From: Delftia sp. PS-11
GTDB lineage: Bacteria > Pseudomonadota > Gammaproteobacteria > Burkholderiales > Burkholderiaceae_C
Assembly (NCBI RefSeq): GCF_029870285.1
Contig: NZ_JACSYA010000006.1
Coordinates: forward strand, 145,853 to 209,852
Direction: 5' to 3'
Length of the DNA: 64,000 nt
Under the pieces are notes generated by a model that saw nothing but the letters and a program-made list of their open reading frames with translations, had not been told where the DNA came from and made no database searches. Made by a program: the position numbers and the translations under genes. Position 1 is the first letter of the stretch; each line of letters starts with the position of its first letter. Below, piece by piece: positions 48,132-57,989 of this stretch.

Positions 48132-49118
48132 TTGAGCATCAGCATCAACGATGTCGCCCGGGCGGCCGGCGTCTCCAAATCCACGGTGTCGCGCGCACTG
48201 GCGGGCGGCTCGGTCAGCGGCGAGGTCCGAGCACGGGTCGAGGCTGCCGTACAGGCCACGGGCTACCGGCCCAATCTGCTGGCACGCAGGCTGCGCGCCC
48301 GTGATGCCGGCTCCGTGGGTGTGCTGGTGGCCGACATCCGCAACCCTTTTTTCACGGCCTTGATACGCGCCGTCGAGGCTGAGGCCTACCGCCATGGCCG
48401 CAGGGTTCTGCTGTGCAACACCGACGAAGACCCGCAGCGCGAAGCGATGTACCTGGAGCTGATGCATGAAGAGCGCATCGCAGGCCTGATCTTCGCGCCG
48501 ACCCAGGCCACCCTGCACCGGCTGGAGCGCGTGGCGCTGGAGTTTCCGGTCGTGCTGGTGGACCGCGCGGGCGAAGCAGGCCGCCATGACAGCGTGGTGC
48601 TGGACAATGCCCGGGCCTGCGCAACGCTGGTCGAGCATCTGGTGGCGCAGGGGTACCGGCGCATTGCCGGTGTCTTCGGCAGCACCAGCAGCACGGCGCG
48701 CGAACGCTGCGACGGCTACCTGGCGGCCATGCGCGGCGCAGGCCTGGCGGCAGACCTGCGCCAGCTGCCGCCCCACAGCGAAGCGGCCGAAGCCGAGGTA
48801 TCGCGCTGGCTGCGCCAGCCACAGCGGCCCGACGCTTTCGTGGCCAGCAACAGCCTGCTGCTGGAAGGCAGCCTGCGGGCCATCCGTGCCGCCGGGCTGC
48901 GCATCCCGCAGGACATTGCGTTGGCGGGTTTCGACAACGAGCACTGGACGGAACTGGTCACCCCCGGAATCACCGTCATAGAGCAGCCCGTGGAAGCCAT
49001 GGGCCATGCCGCGATGGGCCTGCTCATGGAGCGGCTGCAAACCCCGGATCTGCCGGTGCGCAAGGTGGTGATGCAGGGACGCTGCATCGTGCGCGACTCC
49101 ACCGGGCCTGCCGCCTGA
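48132..49118 (+). CDS. fruR: LacI-family fructose operon regulator
   Basis: Regulator of 328 residues. The N-terminal helix-turn-helix reads SISINDVARAAGVSKSTVSR, followed by a hinge with YRPNLLARRLRA and a periplasmic-binding-like effector domain. There is no in-frame ATG. TTG 48132 gives the standard LacI N-terminus, and an in-frame TTG at 48105 would place the operator inside the gene. It diverges from fruBKA across 111 bases. The effector is probably fructose 1-phosphate or fructose 1,6-bisphosphate. Confidence 0.92.
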   Translation: MSISINDVARAAGVSKSTVSRALAGGSVSGEVRARVEAAVQATGYRPNLLARRLRARDAGSVGVLVADIRNPFFTALIRAVEAEAYRHGRRVLLCNTDEDPQREAMYLELMHEERIAGLIFAPTQATLHRLERVALEFPVVLVDRAGEAGRHDSVVLDNARACATLVEHLVAQGYRRIAGVFGSTSSTARERCDGYLAAMRGAGLAADLRQLPPHSEAAEAEVSRWLRQPQRPDAFVASNSLLLEGSLRAIRAAGLRIPQDIALAGFDNEHWTELVTPGITVIEQPVEAMGHAAMGLLMERLQTPDLPVRKVVMQGRCIVRDSTGPAA

Positions 49119-49141
49119 GCCCAGCGGCCCTTGGCACAGGG

Positions 49142-50809
49142 TCAGCTGCGGGCCAGCAGCTGCCGCACGGCGTCGTCCACGCTCCAGGCCGCATAACAGT
49201 GAGGAGCCAGCGCATGGCTGCCAACACGCTCCAGCAGGTCGCGCACAGGGTCCTTGACACGGGCCAGGGCCAGCGGCACGCCAAGCTGGCGCAGCTGGGC
49301 CGCAAAGTCGCACAGGGCCTCGACGCTGGTGGCATCCAGGTCGGCAGACTCCTCCAGGCTCAGCACCACGCCGCCCGGCGAGGGCTGGGCACGCAGGCGC
49401 TCCAGAATGGCAGAGAACACCGGATCGGCATTGCCAAAGAACAGCGGCGCCTCGGGCCGGGCGATCAGCAGGCCCCTGGGCACCTGCGCGTCGGGATGGC
49501 GGTCCGCATCGACAAAGTCGCGCGTATCCGCCAGCCGCCCCAGCCAGCTCACGCGCGGACGCGACAGGCTGCGCAGCAGCATCAGCAGGCTGGCGGCAAT
49601 GGCCAGCAGCAGCCCGTCAAGCACTCCCAGCAGCAGCACGGCGCCAAAGGCCAGCAGCGCAATCGCCCGGTCGCGGCGCCAGGCAAAGCAGGGCCGCAGG
49701 CTGGCGGGGTTGAGCATATGGCCCACGGCATGAATGACAATGGCCGCCAGCAGCGGCTCAGGCGTGCGCTCTATCCACGGCAAAAGCAGCCACACGGCCA
49801 GTCCTACCACGGCGCAGGCCACCAGCCCGGCCGCGCGGCTTTGCGCTCCTGCGACTTCATTGGCAGAGGTGGCCGAATAGCCAGCCCCCACGGGCATGCC
49901 CTGGAACAGCCCCGACAGCAGATTGGCCGCGCCCAGCGCCATCAGGTCGCGGTTGGCATCGACCCGGTCGCCATGGCGCAGGGCAAAGCTGCGGATCGAT
50001 CCATAGGACTCGGCATAGAGAATGAGCGCCACCGCAAAGGCCAGCTCCCCCAGCCGCAGCCAGTCGGCACGCGACAGCTCGGGAATGCCGGGATCGGAGA
50101 AGTCCAGCCCTATCGGCCCCACGGAGGCTATGCCCCAGCGCGCGCACCATCCTGCCGCATCCAGCGCGATGCCTGCCGCGATCACGCACAGCGCCACCGG
50201 CAGGCCGCGCCAGCGTGCCAGCGCCCGCATCAGCGCCAGGGCCACGAGCACCATGACAAGGCCGGCAGGATTCCACTGGCGCCACGCCATGGCCAGTTCC
50301 CAGGCAAAGCGCGGCAGATCGGCATGCGCGGGCTGAAACGCCACGGCATGCGGAATCTGCTTTACCACGATGGTCAGCGCCAGGCCCAGTGCAAAGCCGC
50401 GCAGCACAGGCTTGGCGATGAGATTGGAGAGCGCCCCCAAACGTGCCAGCCAGGCCAGCAGAAAAAACAGCCCCGCCAGCAGCACCAGACCGGCGCCCAC
50501 AGCCAGGCGCATCGCAGGCGCGGCATCAGGCACCGTGCTGGTAGCCGCCAGCAGCACGGCGGCAGACGACGAGGTCGCCGACACAATGGCAAAGCGGCTG
50601 CTGCCCAGCAGCCCGTAGGCAAGCAGGCCTGCAAACAGCGCAACCACGCCCGCCTGCGGCGGCAGGCCGGCAATCCCGGCGTAGGCCACCGCCTCGGGCA
50701 GCAGCAGACCGGCAATCGACAGGCCTGCCATCCAGTCGGCCCGCGCAGGTGCCACGGGCATGCACTTGCAGGCAGCGCCTATGGCTTTCCAATGCGGTTG
50801 AATCCCCAT
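49142..50809 (-). CDS. SulP-family anion transporter with STAS domain
   Basis: A 555-residue SulP permease, probably for sulfate, bicarbonate or a dicarboxylate. The N-terminal membrane domain of about 10-12 helices contains AGLLLPEAVAYAGIAGLPPQ, the SulP signature. The C-terminal STAS domain (about 440-550) has FFGNADPVF and the LDATSVEALCDF segment. GGGAGG lies before ATG 50809. No carbonic anhydrase gene adjoins it, so the substrate is open. Confidence 0.9.
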   Translation of the reverse strand: MGIQPHWKAIGAACKCMPVAPARADWMAGLSIAGLLLPEAVAYAGIAGLPPQAGVVALFAGLLAYGLLGSSRFAIVSATSSSAAVLLAATSTVPDAAPAMRLAVGAGLVLLAGLFFLLAWLARLGALSNLIAKPVLRGFALGLALTIVVKQIPHAVAFQPAHADLPRFAWELAMAWRQWNPAGLVMVLVALALMRALARWRGLPVALCVIAAGIALDAAGWCARWGIASVGPIGLDFSDPGIPELSRADWLRLGELAFAVALILYAESYGSIRSFALRHGDRVDANRDLMALGAANLLSGLFQGMPVGAGYSATSANEVAGAQSRAAGLVACAVVGLAVWLLLPWIERTPEPLLAAIVIHAVGHMLNPASLRPCFAWRRDRAIALLAFGAVLLLGVLDGLLLAIAASLLMLLRSLSRPRVSWLGRLADTRDFVDADRHPDAQVPRGLLIARPEAPLFFGNADPVFSAILERLRAQPSPGGVVLSLEESADLDATSVEALCDFAAQLRQLGVPLALARVKDPVRDLLERVGSHALAPHCYAAWSVDDAVRQLLARS

Positions 50810-50957
50810 TGCCTCCCTTTGATTGAACTTTGCTGCACCGCACATCACAGCGGCAGCACACCAGCCTCCGGCCAAGAATACGCCTTTGAGTTACAAAAGG
50901 TCGCATACATGGAAACTTGCACCCATAATCACTGACAGCTTTTCCCCCATAGACCAC

Positions 50958-51647
50958 ATGAACCCGTCACACCCCCCCATCGTCCATGGCACGGAAGACG
51001 TGCTGATCAGCCTGTGCAACTCCGTCTCGCGCGTGCTACAGGTGGCAACGCAATGCCCCATCCAGTATTCGGGCATGGTGCAGCGCATCACCAAGACCAG
51101 CCTCAAGCCCGACATCGGCTGCTTCGTACTGGTGGACGGCGGCTTCTCGGGCCTGGTGATCATCAACTTCTCGGCGGCATCGGCCATGGAGCTGTACCGC
51201 AGCTACATGCTGAGTATGGGCATGACCGAGAGCGATCTGGCCACGTCCTATACCTCGGATGAAGTCAGCAACGTCATGGGCGAGCTGATGAACCAGGTGG
51301 TCGGAGACTTCACGAGCAAGGTCCAGCGCGAACTGCAGACCTACATCACGCAGAGCCAGCCCAAGATGATCCGCCTGAACAAGCAGGTCAACCTCAGCGT
51401 GGACGCCAACCTCGACTCCCCCGAGGCCCGCCGCGTGACCTTCTATACAGGCAACAACAACATCTTCTACCTTGAGCTGGCCGTGGACCGCACCGAGTTC
51501 ATCAAGATCGTGGACTTCGAACCCCAGGAGCGCCCCGACCCCGATGCCCTCATGGCCCAGGCAGCAACCGAGCCCTCCCCGGCTGCAGCCACGCCCCCCG
51601 CCGCAAGCACCGATACCGACGAACTGCTCAAGTCCCTGGGCATGTGA
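50958..51647 (+). CDS. DUF3334-family protein, CheX/CheC-like
   Basis: A 229-residue soluble protein. It closely fits the DUF3334 family: EDVLISLCNSVSRVLQVA at the start, GFSGLVIINFSAASAMELYR, SDEVSNVMGELMNQVVGDF and RRVTFYTGNNNIFYLELA. The GELMNQVVGDF region resembles CheC/CheX phosphatase helices, so a role in chemotaxis or surface signalling is possible but unproven. The tail is Ala/Pro-rich and ends ELLKSLGM. It is monocistronic. Confidence 0.75.
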   Translation: MNPSHPPIVHGTEDVLISLCNSVSRVLQVATQCPIQYSGMVQRITKTSLKPDIGCFVLVDGGFSGLVIINFSAASAMELYRSYMLSMGMTESDLATSYTSDEVSNVMGELMNQVVGDFTSKVQRELQTYITQSQPKMIRLNKQVNLSVDANLDSPEARRVTFYTGNNNIFYLELAVDRTEFIKIVDFEPQERPDPDALMAQAATEPSPAAATPPAASTDTDELLKSLGM

Positions 51648-51766
51648 CCTCAGGCCCCGCAGCAGGGCCTCAAGACCCTGACGCAGTCGAATGTATGAGG
51701 GCGCAGACTGCGCAGTGGTTCGTCGCGTGCAGATAATTGGTATCCCAACAATTTGCATGCCATCTG

Positions 51767-52282
51767 ATGCCATCCCCCTCCGAAAAAGCCACGCCAGCAG
51801 CAGCAGCAGCAGCAGCGGACCCGGCTACCATGCAACGGCATTTCATGTTCACGCTGGGCCAGGTCAACAAGCAATGGCGCCGCACGCTGGACAGGCTGCT
51901 GGCACCCATGGGACTGACCCAGGCGCTGTGGCTGCCGCTCATGCACCTGGCGCGCGCACCAGAAGCCATGCGCCAGAAAGACCTTGCCCACTCACTGGCC
52001 CTGGACAGCTCCTCGGTTGTGCGCCTGGTGGATGGCATGGCTGCGCAAGGCTGGATAGAGCGCGTGGACGACAGTGACCGCCGCGTCAAGAAGATACAGC
52101 TGACCCCCGCAGGCCACGCCCAGGTCGAAGCCGTGCAGCACCTGCTGCAGCGGGCCCGCAGCCAGGTGCTGGGCGCCGTGCCTGCCGGCGAACTTCAGGC
52201 CGCCTATGCCACGCTGCACCGGCTGCTCGCCGCCATGGCCGACATGCCGCACGGGGACGCCGGCGACGGGCCGGGCGATTGA
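51767..52282 (+). CDS. MarR-family regulator with a polyalanine N-terminal tract
   Basis: A 171-residue MarR protein. The DNA-binding part reads QKDLAHSLALDSSSVVRLVDGMA with the wing VDDSDRRVKKIQLTPAG. The N-terminus carries seven consecutive alanines coded by six GCA and one GCG, within a run of seven CAG units (51795-51815). The ATG at 51767 is chosen over an upstream TTG at 51737. It is 20 bases upstream of a drug-efflux-type MFS gene and probably represses it. Confidence 0.88.
   Translation: MPSPSEKATPAAAAAAADPATMQRHFMFTLGQVNKQWRRTLDRLLAPMGLTQALWLPLMHLARAPEAMRQKDLAHSLALDSSSVVRLVDGMAAQGWIERVDDSDRRVKKIQLTPAGHAQVEAVQHLLQRARSQVLGAVPAGELQAAYATLHRLLAAMADMPHGDAGDGPGD
51795..51815 (+). repeat. 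CAG trinucleotide repeat (7 units)
   Basis: Seven tandem CAG units inside the MarR coding region, read as GCA (alanine) codons. Changes in copy number would alter the length of the alanine tract without shifting the frame. Confidence 0.9.
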
Positions 52283-52302
52283 CGCCCCCGCTGAGGCCCA
52301 TC

Positions 52303-53502
52303 ATGACAAGCAGTCCCCCTCCTGCGCGCAAGGCTCCGCTGTGGCTGCTGGTCAGCGTGACCATCGTCGGCACGCTGGCCATGCACATGTTCCTGCCCGC
52401 CCTGCCCGATGCAGCCAGCCACCTGGACGCCAGCGCCAGCCAGATGCAGCTGACCATCACGGTCTACATCCTGGGCCTGGGCCTGGGACAGCTGATTTAC
52501 GGCCCCTTGTCGGACAGCCTGGGCCGCCGCCCCATGCTGCTGGCAGGGCTCGCACTCTACGCGGCAGCCAGCCTGGCGGCCTTTCTTGCGCCATCGGCTC
52601 CCTGGCTGATCGCCGCACGTCTGTTCCAGGCCCTGGGCGGCTGCGCGGGCCTGGCGCTGGGCCGTGCCATTGCACGCGACTCCAGCACGCCGGAAGATGC
52701 CGTCGGCAGCCTGGCGCTGCTCAACCTGATGATGATGATCGGCCCAGGCATCGCGCCTGCCATCGGCTCGGCCATCGACGAGCACTGGGGCTGGCGGGCC
52801 ATCTTCGGCACGCTGGCCGTGGTGGGCAGCGTGACCGCCGTCGCCATCTGGAAGCTGCTGCCCGAAACCGGACAGCCCACAGGCCGCCTGCAGTTGCGCG
52901 CCATCCGCGACGACTACCGCAGCCTGCTGAGTTCGCCGGCCTTTGTCGGCTTCGCGGCCGGTGGCGGCTGCGCCACCACCTCCATCTATGCCTTTCTCGC
53001 GGCCGCGCCCTTCATCTTCATCGGGCAGTTGCACGCCAGCAAGCACGAGGTGGCCATCTACCTGGGGCTGCTGATGGCCGGCATGGCACTGGGCAATGCG
53101 CTGGCGCGTCAACTGATACGCCACTGGACGCTGCAGCGGCTGATGCTCAGCGGCAACTTGCTGAGCCTGGTGTGCGCTGCATCCCTGCTGGGGCTAACCC
53201 TGTTCAACCAGCTCACGCCCGCCATCGTCGTGGCGCTCATGGCGCTGTTCGCGCTGGGCTCGGGCCTGACCAGCCCTGCGGCGCTGACCAGTGCGCTCAG
53301 TGTGCAGCCCCGCCTGACCGGATCAGCCGCCGGCGTCTATGGCTGCACCCAGATGGCCGTGGGCGGCCTGTGCACCCTGGGCGCCAGCCTGGGCAGCCAC
53401 CCGGCGCTGTCGGCATCGGCTGTCCTGGTCGTGGCCTGCGTGGCAGGACAGCTGGGATTCCGCGTTGCACTGCGCCATGTGCGGCACAAGGAAAGCAACT
53501 GA
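52303..53502 (+). CDS. Bcr/CflA-family MFS drug efflux transporter
   Basis: A 399-residue, twelve-helix exporter of the Bcr/CflA group. The first helix is followed by MFLPALPDAASHL, then the typical QLTITVYILGLGLGQLIYGPLSDSLGRRP motif. ATG 52303 has GAGG upstream; a TTG at 52279 overlaps the preceding gene but is less likely. It forms a two-gene unit with the MarR regulator, the usual design of an inducible efflux pair. The drug substrate is unknown. Confidence 0.9.
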   Translation: MTSSPPPARKAPLWLLVSVTIVGTLAMHMFLPALPDAASHLDASASQMQLTITVYILGLGLGQLIYGPLSDSLGRRPMLLAGLALYAAASLAAFLAPSAPWLIAARLFQALGGCAGLALGRAIARDSSTPEDAVGSLALLNLMMMIGPGIAPAIGSAIDEHWGWRAIFGTLAVVGSVTAVAIWKLLPETGQPTGRLQLRAIRDDYRSLLSSPAFVGFAAGGGCATTSIYAFLAAAPFIFIGQLHASKHEVAIYLGLLMAGMALGNALARQLIRHWTLQRLMLSGNLLSLVCAASLLGLTLFNQLTPAIVVALMALFALGSGLTSPAALTSALSVQPRLTGSAAGVYGCTQMAVGGLCTLGASLGSHPALSASAVLVVACVAGQLGFRVALRHVRHKESN

Positions 53503-53604
53503 GAATGAGATGTGTCATATACACGACAGTCATCACCGTACCCACGCCGCAGCGGACAACGCCTCGATTACATTGGCGCAGCCACACCGCAGGAGACACA
53601 TCAC

Positions 53605-54504
53605 ATGCGCATATTTTCCTATTCCATCCCCCTGAAACAGGCCGCTGCAGGCACGCTGGCCGCCGCCGCGCTGCTGGCGAGCACCTCTGCTCTGGCGGGC
53701 TCCATTGAGGCAGCCGAGTTCAAGAGCGCCACGCTGCAGCGCAGCTGGACCTACAACGTCTATCTGCCCACAGGCTATGACGCGCAATCCAAGCTGCGCT
53801 ACCCCGTCATGTACCTGCTGCACGGTAACGACGGCCAGCGCAACGACTGGCCTGTCAAGGGCAGCCTGCTGCGCACGGCAGACCAACTGATCCAGAGCGG
53901 GGAGATTCCGCCGGCCATCATCGTCATGCCCGACGCAGGCACGACCTGGTACGTGGACCTCAAGGAGCCCATGGAGACGGCCTTCTTCCAGGACCTCGTG
54001 CCCCATATCGAGAAGAAGTACCGCGCGCTCTCCAGCCGCGACGGCCGCGTGATCGGCGGCCTGTCCATGGGCGGCTACGGCGCGCTGCGCTATGTGCTCA
54101 AGTACCCCGAGAAATTCCAGGCGGCAGCCCTGCTCAGCCCCGCCATCTACAACCCTGAGCCGCCCACCGATTCCTCGGCACGCTTCGTCAAGGTCTTCGC
54201 CGAGCCCAACACGGACGGCAAATACAGCGGCACCGTATGGAAGAGCTACAACTACCCCACGCTGTGGGAAGGCTTTCTGGCGCGCAAGATCAGCGTGCCC
54301 ATGTACATCAACTCGGGCGATGATGACGAGTTCATGATCGAGTCCGAGGCTGCCCAGCTGTACGGCCAGCTGCGCAAGAACAAGCAGCCCGCCGAGCTGC
54401 GCATCGTCAACGGCAAGCATGAGTGGCCCGTCTGGGAAAGCACCATCGGCGACGCGCTCAAGTACGTGTTCCGCACCGTGCGCCGCCCACAGGCAGACAA
54501 CTGA
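53605..54504 (+). CDS. Secreted esterase of the PF00756 (esterase D/antigen 85) family
   Basis: A 299-residue alpha/beta hydrolase with a signal peptide (1-32, ending SALAG). The nucleophile is in GGLSMGGYGALRY, preceded by the conserved YPVMYLLHG and IIVMPDAG. Asp in NSGDDDEF and His in NGKHEWPVW complete the triad. AGGAGA lies just before ATG 53605. It should act in the periplasm or outside the cell on an ester whose nature cannot be told. It ends at a strong terminator. Confidence 0.88.
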   Translation: MRIFSYSIPLKQAAAGTLAAAALLASTSALAGSIEAAEFKSATLQRSWTYNVYLPTGYDAQSKLRYPVMYLLHGNDGQRNDWPVKGSLLRTADQLIQSGEIPPAIIVMPDAGTTWYVDLKEPMETAFFQDLVPHIEKKYRALSSRDGRVIGGLSMGGYGALRYVLKYPEKFQAAALLSPAIYNPEPPTDSSARFVKVFAEPNTDGKYSGTVWKSYNYPTLWEGFLARKISVPMYINSGDDDEFMIESEAAQLYGQLRKNKQPAELRIVNGKHEWPVWESTIGDALKYVFRTVRRPQADN

Positions 54505-54524
54505 TCTGCTGCACAACACACGCC

Positions 54525-54555
54525 AAAAGGGGAGCCGATGGGCTCCCCTTTTTTT
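54525..54555. terminator. Bidirectional terminator between esterase and fumC
   Basis: Stem AAAAGGGGAGCC / GGCTCCCCTTTT with loop GATG and a T7 run. It ends the esterase transcript and, on the other strand, fumC. Confidence 0.9.
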
Positions 54556-54572
54556 GATGGTGCCTGCAGCGC

Positions 54573-55964
54573 CTACAGGTTGCCGACCATCCTGGCAGGC
54601 ACCACCCAGGCGTCAAACTGCTCGCCCGTCAGATGGCCAGACGCCAGAGCCGCCTCGCGCAGGCTGGTGCCCTCCTTGTGGGCCTTCTTGGCGATGTAGG
54701 CTGCCTTGTCATAGCCGATGTGCGGATTCAGCGCAGTCACCAGCATCAGCGAGCGCTGCACCAGCTCGTCGATGCGCTCCAGGTTCGGCTCAATGCCGAC
54801 CGCGCAATGGTCATTGAAACTCTTCATGCCATCGGCCAGCAGGCGTACGCTCTGCAGGAAATTGTGCGCCACCATCGGCCGGAACACATTGAGCTCGAAA
54901 TTGCCCGAGGCCCCGCCGAAGTTGATGGCCACATCGTTGCCAAAGACCTGTGCTGCCAGCATGGTCACCGCCTCGCTCTGCGTGGGGTTGACTTTGCCAG
55001 GCATGATGGACGAGCCCGGTTCATTTTCTGGAATCGAGATCTCGCCCAGGCCGCTACGCGGCCCCGAGGCCAGCCAGCGCACATCATTGGCGATCTTCAT
55101 CATGCTGGCCGCCAGCGTCTTGAGCGCCCCATGGGCATGGACCAGGCCATCGCAGGAAGCCAGGGCCTCGAACTTGCTGGGCGCCGTCACGAACGGCTGG
55201 CCGGTGATACGAGACAGCTCGGCGGCCACGCCCTCGGCGTAGCCCCTGGGCGCATTCAGGCCTGTGCCCACTGCCGTGCCGCCCAGCGCCAGCTCATACA
55301 GATGCGCCAGCGAGGCACGCACATGCTTTTCGCCATGGGCCAGCTGCGCCACCCAGCCGGAAATTTCCTGGCCCAGGGTCAGCGGCGTGGCATCCTGCAG
55401 GTGGGTGCGGCCGATCTTGACGATATCGGCGCAGGCCTCGCTCTTGGCCTGAAGCGTGTTGCGCAGCAGGGCAATGGCGGGCAGCAGCCTGTGCTCGATG
55501 GCGGTGACGGCGGCCACATGCATCGCCGTGGGGAACACATCGTTGCTCGACTGGCTTTTGTTCACATCGTCATTGGGATGGACCAGACGGCCCTCGCCGC
55601 GCTCGCCGCCGAGGATTTCGCTGGCGCGATTGGCCAGCACCTCGTTGACGTTCATATTGGTCTGCGTGCCCGAACCCGTCTGCCACACCACCAGCGGAAA
55701 CTCGCCGGGGTGCAGGCCCGCAATCACCTCGTCGGCCGCCGCGATGATGGCCTGGGCCTTCTTCTCGTCGAGCAGGCCCAGCTGATGGTTGACGATGGCC
55801 GAAGCCTTCTTGACCTGGGCCAGCGCATGGATGATCTCGCGCGGCTGCTGCTCGCCGCTGATGTCGAAATTCTGCAGCGAACGCTGCGTCTGCGCGCCCC
55901 AGAGCCTGTCGGCGGGAACATCGATGGGTCCGAAAGTATCTTTTTCCTGGCGGGTTGCGGTCAT
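54573..55964 (-). CDS. fumC: Fumarate hydratase class II
   Basis: Oxygen-stable fumarase of the TCA cycle, 463 residues. It carries [34 protein letters not shown] and the family signature [17 protein letters not shown] precedes ATG 55964. It diverges from an unrelated iron-sulfur fumarase at 56278 across a 313-base gap. Class II enzymes in other bacteria replace class I under oxidative or iron stress. Confidence 0.97.
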   Translation of the reverse strand: MTATRQEKDTFGPIDVPADRLWGAQTQRSLQNFDISGEQQPREIIHALAQVKKASAIVNHQLGLLDEKKAQAIIAAADEVIAGLHPGEFPLVVWQTGSGTQTNMNVNEVLANRASEILGGERGEGRLVHPNDDVNKSQSSNDVFPTAMHVAAVTAIEHRLLPAIALLRNTLQAKSEACADIVKIGRTHLQDATPLTLGQEISGWVAQLAHGEKHVRASLAHLYELALGGTAVGTGLNAPRGYAEGVAAELSRITGQPFVTAPSKFEALASCDGLVHAHGALKTLAASMMKIANDVRWLASGPRSGLGEISIPENEPGSSIMPGKVNPTQSEAVTMLAAQVFGNDVAINFGGASGNFELNVFRPMVAHNFLQSVRLLADGMKSFNDHCAVGIEPNLERIDELVQRSLMLVTALNPHIGYDKAAYIAKKAHKEGTSLREAALASGHLTGEQFDAWVVPARMVGNL

Positions 55965-56277
55965 GGGTATGGACTCCTGGGTGAAAACAACGCGGCGCAG
56001 TTGGCTGGAGGCAGTTCGGCAGAGCCTGGGGAAACAAGGTCCGCAGATGTCTGGCTGGCAAAGCCGCAATGGCAAAAACCCGCCCATGGTAACCCTGTAA
56101 ATGGGAATTCTTCGCATCTTTCGCCACAACATCGCCGCCAGCAGGCCCTTGTCCAGCCAAACCCCTTGACTCTTGTACAAGACTGCACGGATTTTGTGCA
56201 CGCCAAGCCAGGGAGCGCCGATAATCGGCCCCGGGATTCCCCTCCCCCTGTTTCCCCGATCCAAAAGACACCCCACG
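55965..56277. promoter_or_regulatory. Divergent promoter region between the two fumarase genes
   Basis: A 313-base gap without a gene. It contains the perfect 12-base palindrome TCTTGTACAAGA (56171-56182), which overlaps a TTGACT -35-like hexamer at 56166-56171 pointing to the class I fumarase. The palindrome has the TTGTACAA core common to GntR-family sites. Confidence 0.55.
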
Positions 56278-57831
56278 ATGACCACCACGATCCGCCAGCA
56301 GGACCTGATCGACTCGATCGCAGGCGCACTGCAGTACATCAGCTACTACCACCCCGCCGATTACATCGCCCACCTGGCGCGCGCCTACGAGCGCGAGCAA
56401 AGCCCGGCCGCCAAGGACGCGATGGCCCAGATCCTGACCAACTCCAAGATGGCAGCCACGGGCCACCGCCCCATCTGCCAGGACACAGGCATCGTCAACG
56501 TCTTCCTCAAGGTCGGCATGGACGTGCGCTGGGAAGGCTTCACAGGCGGCCTGGAAGATGCCATCAACGAAGGCGTGCGCCGTGGCTACAACCACCCCGA
56601 CAACACGCTGCGCGCATCGGTCGTTGCCGACCCGCAATTCGCGCGCAAGAACACCAAGGACAACACGCCTGCCGTCATCAGCGTGCAGATCGTGCCCGGC
56701 GACAAGGTGGACGTGACCGTGGCAGCCAAGGGCGGCGGCTCTGAAAACAAGTCCAAGATGATCATGATGAACCCCAGCGACAACCTGGTGGACTGGGTTC
56801 TCAAGACCGTCCCGACCATGGGCGCGGGCTGGTGCCCGCCGGGCATGCTGGGCATCGGCATCGGCGGCACCGCCGAAAAGGCCGTGCTGCTGGCCAAGGA
56901 AAGCCTGATGGAAGACCTGAACATGTACGAGCTGCAGGCCAAGGCTGCGCGCGGCGAAAAGCTCGACCAGGTCGAGGAACTGCGCCTGGAGCTGTACGAA
57001 AAGGTCAATGCGCTGGGCATCGGCGCGCAGGGCCTGGGCGGCCTGGCCACCGTGCTGGACATCAAGATCAAGATGTACCCCACGCACGCGGCTTCCAAGC
57101 CCGTGGCCATGATCCCCAACTGCGCGGCCACGCGCCATGCGCACTTCGTGATGGACGGCTCCGGCCCCGTCTACATCGAGGCGCCTTCGCTGGACCTGTG
57201 GCCCAAGATCGACTGGGAGCCTGACTACAACAAGTCCCGCCGCGTGGACCTCAATACCCTGACCAAGCAGGAAGTGGCCAGCTGGAAGCCCGGCGACACG
57301 CTGCTGCTCAACGGCAAGATGCTCACGGGCCGCGACGCCGCCCACAAGCGCATCCAGGACATGCTGGCCAAGGGCGAGCCGTTGCCCGTGGACTTCACCA
57401 ACCGCGTGATCTACTACGTCGGCCCGGTGGACCCCGTCAAGGATGAAGCCGTCGGCCCCGCCGGCCCGACCACGGCCACCCGCATGGACAAGTTCACCGA
57501 CATGATGCTGGAGCAGACCGGCCTGATCGCCATGATCGGCAAGGCCGAGCGCGGCCCGGTCGCCATCGAATCCATCAAGAAGCACCAGTCGGCCTACCTG
57601 ATGGCCGTGGGCGGCGCCGCCTATCTGGTGTCCAAGGCCATCAAGAATGCCAAGGTCGTGGGCTTCGAGGACCTGGGCATGGAGGCCATCTACGAATTCG
57701 ACGTGGTGGACATGCCCGTCACCGTGGCCGTGGATGCCGGCGGCACCAGCGCCCACATCACGGGCCCTGCCGAATGGCAAAAGCGCATCGCCTCGGGCGA
57801 ATTCAAGACCATCTCGATCGCAGCCGCCTGA
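56278..57831 (+). CDS. fumA: Fumarate hydratase class I (iron-sulfur)
   Basis: Oxygen-sensitive [4Fe-4S] fumarase of 517 residues combining alpha and beta domains. Likely cluster ligands are Cys67 (ICQDTG), Cys186 (GWCPPGM) and Cys282 (NCAATRH), with the spacing of known class I enzymes. The C-terminal beta domain holds [19 protein letters not shown] 56278 is chosen by family length. It ends at a terminator (57856-57877). The symbol is by class; it might be called fumB in other annotations. Confidence 0.94.
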   Translation: MTTTIRQQDLIDSIAGALQYISYYHPADYIAHLARAYEREQSPAAKDAMAQILTNSKMAATGHRPICQDTGIVNVFLKVGMDVRWEGFTGGLEDAINEGVRRGYNHPDNTLRASVVADPQFARKNTKDNTPAVISVQIVPGDKVDVTVAAKGGGSENKSKMIMMNPSDNLVDWVLKTVPTMGAGWCPPGMLGIGIGGTAEKAVLLAKESLMEDLNMYELQAKAARGEKLDQVEELRLELYEKVNALGIGAQGLGGLATVLDIKIKMYPTHAASKPVAMIPNCAATRHAHFVMDGSGPVYIEAPSLDLWPKIDWEPDYNKSRRVDLNTLTKQEVASWKPGDTLLLNGKMLTGRDAAHKRIQDMLAKGEPLPVDFTNRVIYYVGPVDPVKDEAVGPAGPTTATRMDKFTDMMLEQTGLIAMIGKAERGPVAIESIKKHQSAYLMAVGGAAYLVSKAIKNAKVVGFEDLGMEAIYEFDVVDMPVTVAVDAGGTSAHITGPAEWQKRIASGEFKTISIAAA

Positions 57832-57855
57832 CCGGCAGCGCATCGCGCCAGCAAG

Positions 57856-57877
57856 AAACCGCCTTCGGGCGGTTTTT
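57856..57877 (+). terminator. Terminator of the class I fumarase
   Basis: AAACCGCC-TTCG-GGCGGTTT with a T7 tract, 25 bases after the stop. Confidence 0.92.
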
Positions 57878-57989
57878 TTCATCGCCGGACTTTGCCGGCA
57901 GCGCCAAGGTTCCTTTGTACAGCGGTACGGATGTCTGATATCTGTGCAAAACTGCATCAGAACCTCCTGCATCTTCTTTGCGCTTCACC

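Noticed and set aside
51795..51815. Phase variation by the CAG repeat
   Set aside because: Triplet changes keep the frame, so on/off switching is not expected; only arm-length change is possible.
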